This document shows positions 56,810 through 64,000 of a stretch of DNA of 64,000 nt, in pieces (the first letter of the stretch is position 1; each line of letters begins with the position of its first letter). The DNA comes from Gonatopus flavifemur (lineage: Eukaryota > Arthropoda > Insecta > Hymenoptera > Dryinidae): the NCBI GenBank assembly GCA_018340375.1, contig JAFFJZ010000069.1:763188-827187 (forward strand), in the 5' to 3' direction. Under the pieces are notes generated by a model. It was not told where the DNA came from. It searched no databases and worked only from the letters and a program-made list of their open reading frames with translations. The translations under genes and the position numbers were made by a program.

Positions 56810-59800
56810 ATAATTCACTTGGAATTTATATCAAGAGTTTCATGTTTCAATACGTTACGTGACTGGTCTGTTGCAGAATTTACTCTTTGGTGGTGTATGA
56901 ACGTTCAAAAAATGGACAGGCTTCAAGCAGAAGAAGAATACTTCAAAGTTACTAGCTACATTTCACACAAAATATCCGATGTAAAAAGCAAATATCGCAA
57001 AGAACAAGAAGAGATTGCTCGAGCAGGTACAAATTGACATAGGCTGCTTTTATCGAGAACTTGAAAAAATATCTCATTAATTAAGAGGGGAGTCTGGTAA
57101 TGAAAAAAATGTTGTCAATATTTCTTTTTTTTTGCTCAAATATACTCCCAAACGTCTCAAAAATAATTTCTCCAAATTTCGAAACAAAATATTGAGTTGT
57201 TATGAAGAAACAAATAATTTTTGAGGCGCAGGTAGATCAAGCACATCTGGTGCGTAATCCTGTTAGTCCCGTCCATGTTTTCTTCGGTTGTCAACGGTTT
57301 CTGGTAGGGTTGGGTTTATCATCTGATTTTTCGGTTTATTACGTATCTTACTTAGTTTCTGACACGGATTATATATGTAAGATACTTGAACCCTCTTATC
57401 TTCCTAAAGGCGAGGGGTTCGGTTTTGTGTGTGAGACACCCGGTTTCTTACGCGTCGTAAACCGTGCAAAATAGTTGGAAGTATATTACATGCCATCCCT
57501 GATTTCTGGCAACCTATTTGCAATTTCAGGTTGGTATACTACTCCTTTTCAACCAAAAAAGACACCCCAGCGTCGGCAAACGAAAAAAACTTCGAACGCG
57601 TGCAACTCACAACTGCACTTTTTTCATGCGGTGGGGACCATATCCTGAAAACTAATACTCCGATTGATTTAAAATTATAACTGCATATTCCTCAAATTTG
57701 TCACTATGGCCCGTACAAGAATTAAAAATATTCATCGTTATTGTCCGATATTATAAACAACTTGAGTTGCAAGAAATGGTGAAATAATTCAGATTGTCGC
57801 CATTTTGTTATAAAGAAAAATGATTGATTCTGGCACGGGCCATAGTCAGACAATACAGATTGAGAAAATTGTTTGTTTTATTCATTTTGGATCAGCCATC
57901 CCTGCTATGAGCCCCCTCCCAACGAAAAACGTTTTGTTAAATCCACCATTTTGCATAAAACCGATTGAAAAAAAGAAGAATTGTGTTTCATCGTTGAATA
58001 TCTGTATTTCCACGTGTGAACAGTTCTTCATTGAAATATATTTCCTACGTCGAAAAAATCAATCAAAAACCTTGTTTTTACCAGACTCCCCTTAAAAACT
58101 GGAACCATCGAGTATTGAATCAGTCTAACGAATTTTAATGGAAAGTTCACTAAATTCAGCCAAAACTTTTTGAAATTAAGGCAATGTCCTGGCGAATGAA
58201 TTTTATTGGATTTAATTTCATCGAATTCAGTGGGTTTGTTCAATCAGTGTCAGACACTGGGAGAATTTTATTTGAAAAATTACCGTGAAATTCCAGTAAT
58301 TAAGGGAATAGTGGAATTCTTCAAAGATTACTGTGCACGCTGTGAAATCAGTAGGAAACATCTATCCATCCTATTCGAAAATCCACTCGCTTTCACAAAC
58401 TGAAACGTAATCCTTTGAAGAATTGTCACGTGTCATTAGTTACTGGAATTTCACGGTAATTTTACAGCCCAAAAGAATACGAAGGTCCAAAAGAAATTCA
58501 ATAGAGGTTCTTTGAACGTCTCGGCATTTGATGGTCCAATAAAGTTTCTCTGTACGCACAAGTACATACAATGAACTGAAATTTCACTTAGAAGATCTGT
58601 ATTCGCTTGGAGAAGAAAAACTTCTTCCCCAAGAGAACAAATCTTCAATTCTTAGGGAACATATCTTTCACCATGATAAGTAATGGATATTTTTAGGGAA
58701 CATATCTTTCACCATGATAAATAATGGATATTTCAATTATGCCCCTCATTAATTTATGATGAATCCATTGAGAGCATTCACTCAAAAAATCATATTCCAA
58801 AAATGCGAATCTACTCTAAAATGGGCGCCAAGAATATCTTCCTTAACACAAGTGGAAGATATTTTAATTTTCAGATCTTTATCTGAATATTAGGAGAATC
58901 CCTACACGGAAAAAAGTCCCACGTAGATTCTGCATTGATTGCTGTCAGTTTGACATAGGTTTATGTCAAATTAATAACAACCAATGTAGAATCTACATGG
59001 GTTTTTTTTCCCTGCACTTATGTTGAGAGGAAGATATTCTTGGCGCGTATTTTAGAGGAGATTCTCGTTTTGAGAATATGATTTTTTCGGTGTTTAGTTA
59101 ATAACTTAATTCAACACTGTAATGAAAGTGTAACAATTTTAATTGTAACGATAGATTAAAACTCGAAAAAACTCGCAGATTTGGCTCAGAATACCAACGG
59201 CAGAGAAAACAATGAACAAGTTAGCAGTGATAACAACTGTGATGAAGATATAATAGGTGAAGGAAATGATTCATCAAATATTGGATTAGACGTTCAAGGT
59301 AGGTTCAGAATATGATGTAGAAATATTGCACTCTCTATTTCGAACAACACAATCACCAATGAAATTCACCGCTTCGACGTAGAATTTAGGTGAAGAATAG
59401 GTGGCCAGTTAGCACACAGTATACAAAACATCGCTTTATGAGTCGAAAATTTTATGCGATCAAAGTGTTTGAATTTCATGCATGACGTTATTATGATCCT
59501 GGTGGAAACATCCATCTGAGAATCTCTAAGGATCTCTTCAAGGATTTCAGAGGCATTCACAGTTTTTCAGAGGTTCAGGTATTTCCAGAGGAATTCAAAG
59601 TTTTTCTGAGAAATTTTCAGTAAAAACCACGTGCCCCACTAAAAATGCCAAACAGATCCATACAATCTTCTGACCAGTATTTGATCAGTCCTATCCGATT
59701 TTGTCTGGTTTGTACATCAGTGCTGGATTTGATGTACATGTCAGGCAAAGTCCAACACAACCCGTCAAATTTCGTGCAATTTCTTGTCCGATTCCGTCTG

Positions 59801-61508
59801 GAATGGGACAAAAACCTATTAGAATCCGGCAGAACATTTTTCGTCTGGTTCTGCTCTGGCATTTTCAGCAGAGTGTCTAATAAGCAACAGTTTTTAGAAT
59901 TTTCTAATAGATTTTCAGAGATGTTCAGAGTTTGAAGAATTTTTCATAGTTTTCGTAGTTTTCCAAATTTTATTTAGGTTTTTCCTGTTTTTTTTTCAGA
60001 GTTTTCTACAATTTTCCAGTGAGATTCAGTGTTTTTCAGAGGAACTTTTCTCACCAGAGGGGTTTGGATGTTGGCCTCAGATAATATTGCGATCTCAATT
60101 TAACTTTTCATATGAATCTTTGAATCATGAACCCTTCTGCCAACAATGTGTTTTTGACAATCTAAAATGCTGAAGACAGTCGTTGATACTCATAAAATGA
60201 AGATTGAAAATGAGTTTTGTATTTTGATACTCATGAGCAAGTGATTTGAATATTTGCGGGCATCTGCATATTACCGATTATGTCTCTGTAATGTTTCTTA
60301 GACGTTTCGGAATGTTTTTTGCATATCGTGGGAGGTTTTTAAACGTGCATGAAACCTTTCGGTGCTAACTACGTGGATTAGATAGATCTGTGGATGAACG
60401 ATTGCTCGTCGAAAAAGCGACGTGGAGGTGACAAAGAAATCCTATTAGAACCGAACATACCAATGATGTAACAAAGCTTCCTATACAATAAGGTAAGAGA
60501 CCCTATACCCAATCAAGGACTAGTGCTCGATCATTTCCATTATTAGATGGGATTACAAATTGATTTAGCTGTGAGTTTCGGATGAGAATGTTAATTTTCG
60601 ATTCATATTTTACAAAAAATATCTTGGTTGAAGACTTTTTGCACAATTAAACCACAAAACCTATGATATGAGGACTGATGGGGTATACGTTCATTGATCG
60701 GCTAACGGGTCTCTCACCTCACCAATGATATAACAAAAGCATCAAAATGTCTGCTGCAAACGAGGAGCAGTTACATCACATGACTTTTGATGTACCTGTG
60801 ATGTAGAAATTATGTATAAAGCTATATGATGTAACTGGTACATGTTTGGAGCGGACATTTGGATGCCCTCGTTACATCATCGGTACGTGACTCGTATCTG
60901 TCCCAACAGGGAAAATTCTCCCTTCATTTTCATGTAGACTTTTCTTCGTCACCTCCCCATCGCTTCTCCGACGAGCAAACACTATTCACTGATCTACCTG
61001 ATCCATCAATTCTCCACCTAAATCCTATGTCGAAGCGACGGACTTTATTGGTAGTTGTTTTGTGTTGGATCATATTATTCATGAAATTTATGAACACAAG
61101 TTATTGATTCTAATACGGCATTGATTTTATGGGATACTCTGTGATCATTAATGTGATGAAATTTTTCATTTTCTACTAGGACTTCATCATTTTGTATTCA
61201 ATTTCTCAATCTGTAAATAGTATTTTTTATGGATATCTACTATGTTTTTCATAATTACAATCATTTTCCTGCATGTACGTGTTGATGACTTCCACTGGGA
61301 GTTTTTTTTACAGTGTTTTTTTCATAAATATTCTCGAAGCATTTTATTTACAAGAGTGAAATTAACTTTGTTAATAGATGTGAAATCCAAATGTGCAGAT
61401 TCAAACGAGAATAACAGTAGCGAAGATGAGAATGAACTGTGCAGTAAGAAAAATAATCACAATGGAGATGAGGGAACATCAAATGATTCATCTTCATCAT
61501 CAATGTGA
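56810..61508 (+). CDS. 3' part of an unrecognised gene with an acidic Ser/Asn-rich C-terminus (three exons)
   Basis: Exon 56810-57026 (acceptor TTACATTAG, donor GGTACA) reads IIHLEFISRVSCFNTLRDWS, then VAEFTLWWCMNVQKMDRLQA, EEEYFKVTSYISHKISDVKS and KYRKEQEEIARA; the last part is a likely coiled coil. Exon 59179-59298 (after CTCGCAG, before GTAGGT) joins in phase: DLAQNTNGRENNEQVSSDNN, then CDEDIIGEGNDSSNIGLDVQ. Exon 61378-61508 (after TTAATAG) also joins in phase: DVKSKCADSNENNSSEDENE, then LCSKKNNHNGDEGTSNDSSSSSM and TGA. All three phases agree and no stop interrupts, which supports a real gene. I do not recognise a domain. The acidic tail resembles those of nuclear regulators. Introns hold nested MITEs. 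5' exons are not identified. Confidence 0.6.
58790..59095. mobile_element. palindromic MITE with another MITE nested at its centre
   Basis: The outer arms TCAAAAAATCATATTCCAAA, then GGGCGCCAAGAATATCTTCC, pair with GGAAGATATTCTTGGCGCG, ending GAGAATATGATTTTTTCGG. Inside, 58905-59014 begins CACGGAAAAAAGTCCCACGT AGATTCT and ends AGAATCTACATGGGTTTTTT TTCCCTG. It is a CACGGAAAAAA-class MITE with a TA at its left side. It lies in an intron of the preceding gene. Confidence 0.75.
59633..59875. mobile_element. ~243-bp MITE, CTCTGCTGAAAATGCC-like termini
   Basis: The left CCCCACTAAAAATGCCAAAC AGATC pairs imperfectly with the right GGTTCTGCTCTGGCATTTTC AGCAGAGTG. TTGTCTGGTTTGTACATCA and CCGATTCCGTCTGGAATGG-like words repeat inside. 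Its ends resemble the MITE at 13406-13819. Confidence 0.55.
59876..61377. other. intronic AT-rich DNA
   Basis: This stretch lies between exons 2 and 3 of the acidic-tail gene. A loose inverted repeat with GATGTAAC and GTTACATCA words spans about 60470-60890. Nothing else is supported. Confidence 0.4.
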
Positions 61509-63244
61509 AGTAATTGTATGACCTGTTTCACTTTTAAAAGAACTCATATTGGTACTAAATTATCACACACTCTCATGCCTCATATGATGATCAAGGTAAC
61601 TACTCCAACGGGGAATTGATTTTTGTTTTATTAGTATTTTTGGTTTATTTTATTTTGGTCATGTCAGTACACAATATTAGCTGACAAATTAAATTTCATT
61701 ATACTATAAGATAAATAACTGGTATTTCATATCATTTACTTGTTTAAAAGTGATACGAGTTGTGATATGATTGATATTTTTATAAATCTCTGAAGATTAT
61801 AGCGAGCAATAAACGAATGATCGTTTGAAGTGTTTGCAGTTTGTTGGGATTTGAGATGAAAAAAGAAGGAAAAGAAAGATGAAATGGAGCAAATGAAAAC
61901 ACTTGAAAATTATTTTTTAAACATTTGCTTCAATGAAGAAAAAGTCATGTTATGTCTATACAAGGAGTTACTCCTTGTTTCTATGAGATTTTTTTTCTCC
62001 TCTTATTGTTTGAAATATTTATTTTATATTTATCAAGCGTTGTGCTGAAATTCTATTTTTTCTAATATATATATATATATATATATAATTGAAAATAGTT
62101 ATCTACATACGTACTGTCCCCTGGTGTTAATTTGTGACACATGTTATGAACTCGAAATCGTTATCTATACGGTTTTTTAAACTTCTAATCGGTTTCCTAT
62201 CATTTTTTTCCCCAGGGAGAATAATTTTCGATCAATTATAAAGCGCAATACATTTGAATAAACGATAGAGGACATGTCACGAAGTAACTCTGTAGTGCTA
62301 AGAAATCGCAGTTTACAGTAACCAATAAGGAATTCCATTATTTCAATTGAATATATGGAATTGTTGAAAACAAAGGAAACATACGTCCAGTCGGGTTTTA
62401 TCTATGGTCTGCAAGATGATTTTTCATTGTGGATTGTTTTTATTATTTGAGTTTTATATACGATACAAAAATCATCAAATATATTATATGACGATGTGAT
62501 TGTATACGCTGCATTATCTTATCGTGATTCACACCAAATATTAGGAATTAGGAAGCATAAGTTATATATGTATTTATATCATATTATTATTGTAGATGGA
62601 TGTACACTGGCGGATTTTTTCTAGGAAACTACTAGATCTCAAACCGTTTCACGTCATCAATATTCAATAAATCACAGTAATATTCAGATCAACAAATTCA
62701 GAAGCAATTACAGAATCCGGCTCTGGTCTCAAGGTACTTGCAGACCGCTTATATTCGTTATAATATCAAAAGCGATAGAAGTTTCACTGACCAATAACGA
62801 AATTTCGTTCTAAGTAATTATAATGCCTTCGTCAAACAACACACACCAGAGCCAGATTATTTGATTGGTTCTGAATCTTTGATTCCAAGTTTGATGTAAT
62901 TGATTGAATATTGTTGATGTCAAGCGGTTGAAACGATCTAGTACTTTTCTGGTCAAAAAATCGATGATTGCACACTCCTCATGTACTTTCAAACGCGTCA
63001 AATTTTATTAAAACCATATATAATTCTTATTTACAAATTCCTCATTGTGTTTCATATCATTGAGTACATTAATTATAAATTCAGTTATTAAATGAGTAAT
63101 TGTACGACCTATTCCATTAAAAAAAAATTATTTGTGGTTTATTTTGTTTTATTTCAGTCATGTCGCTACAAAATATTAGCTGACAATTAAAATTTTATCA
63201 TATTATGAAATAAATAACTTGTATTTCATATCATTTTGAATATA
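61509..63244. other. AT-rich intergenic DNA
   Basis: An (AT)n run lies at 62063-62088. The segments 61620-61740 and 63135-63240 are similar to each other (both carry TTTATTTT..TCATGTC..TACA..ATATTAGCTGACAA and AAATAACT.GTATTTCATATCATTT), so they form a direct duplication of about 110 bp. The second copy is interrupted by the DD41D element at 63245. Confidence 0.5.
62063..62088. repeat. (AT)n microsatellite
   Basis: About 26 bp of alternating A and T. Confidence 0.9.
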
Positions 63245-64000
63245 CAGGGTGGGGCATTTAAAGTGTCGCGGGCGTTTTTTCCAAAAAAAAAGTGAGATAC
63301 GAGAAAATTTTTCGGACAAAAGTTGTAGGGTACCGAGGGGACATCCGATGGTACCTTGGCTTTGACCTCAAATCTCATCTAAGGGCATTCTGAGATCATC
63401 TCTTGTTTTTTAAATAACATCTCATATTTTTTACTGCAGATTTGGATTCTAGGTCAAAAACTAAGAAACTTTTGTCTGAACGATTTTCCTGAAATCCGCA
63501 AAAATGGCGCTCTAATCGATATTGTTCCATTTTGAATCTGACATTCGAATAACTCGAAAACGAAGGGTCTTGCAAAAGAATGTTTCGTACAAAAGTTGTC
63601 AATACACAACACATTTCAATCGTCTACATTACCACCATTCAGAGCTCACGCGATGTGAACAAACGACGGGGTTCAGTGAAAATTCACGATTTTGAAAGTC
63701 AGTTTGTCAGTTACATTTGATTATTACTTGGTTTATGACAAATTGAAAATCATGGATATCCGATACACGGTTTCTGAAAAGATCGATATGATCTACATTT
63801 ACGGTGAAGTGCATAAGAACCCCAGACAAGCATATGACTTGTATGCAGAACGATTTCCTGAAAGAACAACGCCATCCATTAGGTATTTTCAACGCATTAC
63901 AAAATTATTCTCAGAAACGGGAAGTGTTACAAGGGAAAAACGACATCGAATGAGAACTGTTAGCGGAGAAAATGTGTGAAGTTAATGTACTGCGCTGCAA
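63245..64000 (+). mobile_element. second DD41D mariner copy, cut by the window end
   Basis: It starts CAGGGTGGGGCATTTAAAG after TA (63243-63244). The long left inverted end (to ~63650) is nearly identical to that of the copy at 43591-45620 but lacks ~50 bp, matching that copy's right end. The transposase starts at 63692 on the plus strand and is about 95 codons long. Near 63976 there is a premature TGA from small insertions (GAAAATGTGTGAAG where the intact copy has GAAAATGCGGAAG), and another shift follows before the window ends. It is a dead copy. Confidence 0.9.
63692..64000 (+). pseudogene. DD41D transposase, N-terminal part, frameshifted and partial
   Basis: Residues 1-94 match the intact transposase of the other copy almost exactly (DIRYTVSEKIDMIYIYGEVH; one visible difference, YAERFPE for YADRFPE), covering the first helix-turn-helix region. 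The frame ends prematurely at GENV. The catalytic core lies outside the window, if present. Confidence 0.85.

Noticed and set aside
57202..57474. 90-codon plus frame as an exon
   Set aside because: It has no splice context or motif and lies in the intron between in-phase exons of the acidic-tail gene. Its moderate GC content alone is not enough.
1..64000. Integrated DNA virus or polydnavirus segment
   Set aside because: No viral structural, replication or circularisation signals were recognised. The density of MITEs and LINE sequence is ordinary for an insect chromosome.

Overview
The window is eukaryotic nuclear DNA, almost certainly from an arthropod and most likely an insect. It is AT-rich. 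It contains short exons with GT..AG introns, two gene families expanded in insects (DUF4806 and MADF-BESS), an R1-type LINE, a Tc1/mariner element with DD41D spacing, and many palindromic MITEs. There is no sign of bacterial operons, ribosome binding sites or rRNA. I cannot name the species.

Host-type genes are sparse and broken up by introns full of transposons. The clearest are: the 3' end of a DUF4806 gene (+, 4819-6961); a five-exon MADF-BESS gene (+, 39904-43590) whose last exon has a frameshift and runs into a mariner element; a three-exon 3' gene end with an acidic Ser/Asp/Glu/Asn-rich tail (+, 56810-61508, unrecognised); and a BEN-domain exon (-, 21477-21690). A DDE-transposase-like gene lies on the minus strand (22150-30052). 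It carries nonsense and frameshift lesions and is split by a 5.5 kb nested insertion. A partial N-terminal copy lies at 16690-17521 (-) and an inverted partial copy at 30270-30815 (+).

Layout: 0-3 kb, a 143-bp tandem repeat and MITEs. 3-7 kb, the DUF4806 gene with a 1 kb palindrome upstream of its exons. 8-15.3 kb, two different ~176-bp tandem arrays; the second is interrupted by a hAT element with a perfect 8-bp target duplication that itself holds a MITE. 16-22 kb, transposase relics, short repeats and a BEN exon. 22-31 kb, the transposase-like gene split by an element (23356-28899) that holds a 4.85 kb near-perfect palindrome (23391-28240, arms ~2.15 kb). 33.9-38 kb, a degenerate R1-clade LINE. 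38-45.6 kb, the MADF-BESS gene and the DD41D element. 46-49.4 kb, a palindromic element, a tRNA-like relic and a PIF/Harbinger transposase fragment. 52.9-54.5 kb, a palindrome with at least three stacked insertions. 56-61.5 kb, the acidic-tail gene. 63.2-64 kb, a second DD41D copy cut by the window end.

The main candidate for something undescribed is the giant foldback-like palindrome at 23391-28240. Its arms are built from repeated units carrying paired TAGTCG boxes plus a ~510-bp module that also forms the spacer. A second theme is a set of MITEs that begin CCC, end GGG and have 2-bp flanking duplications that differ from copy to copy (TA, GA, TC, AG, AT). That is unlike ordinary TA-only mariner MITEs.
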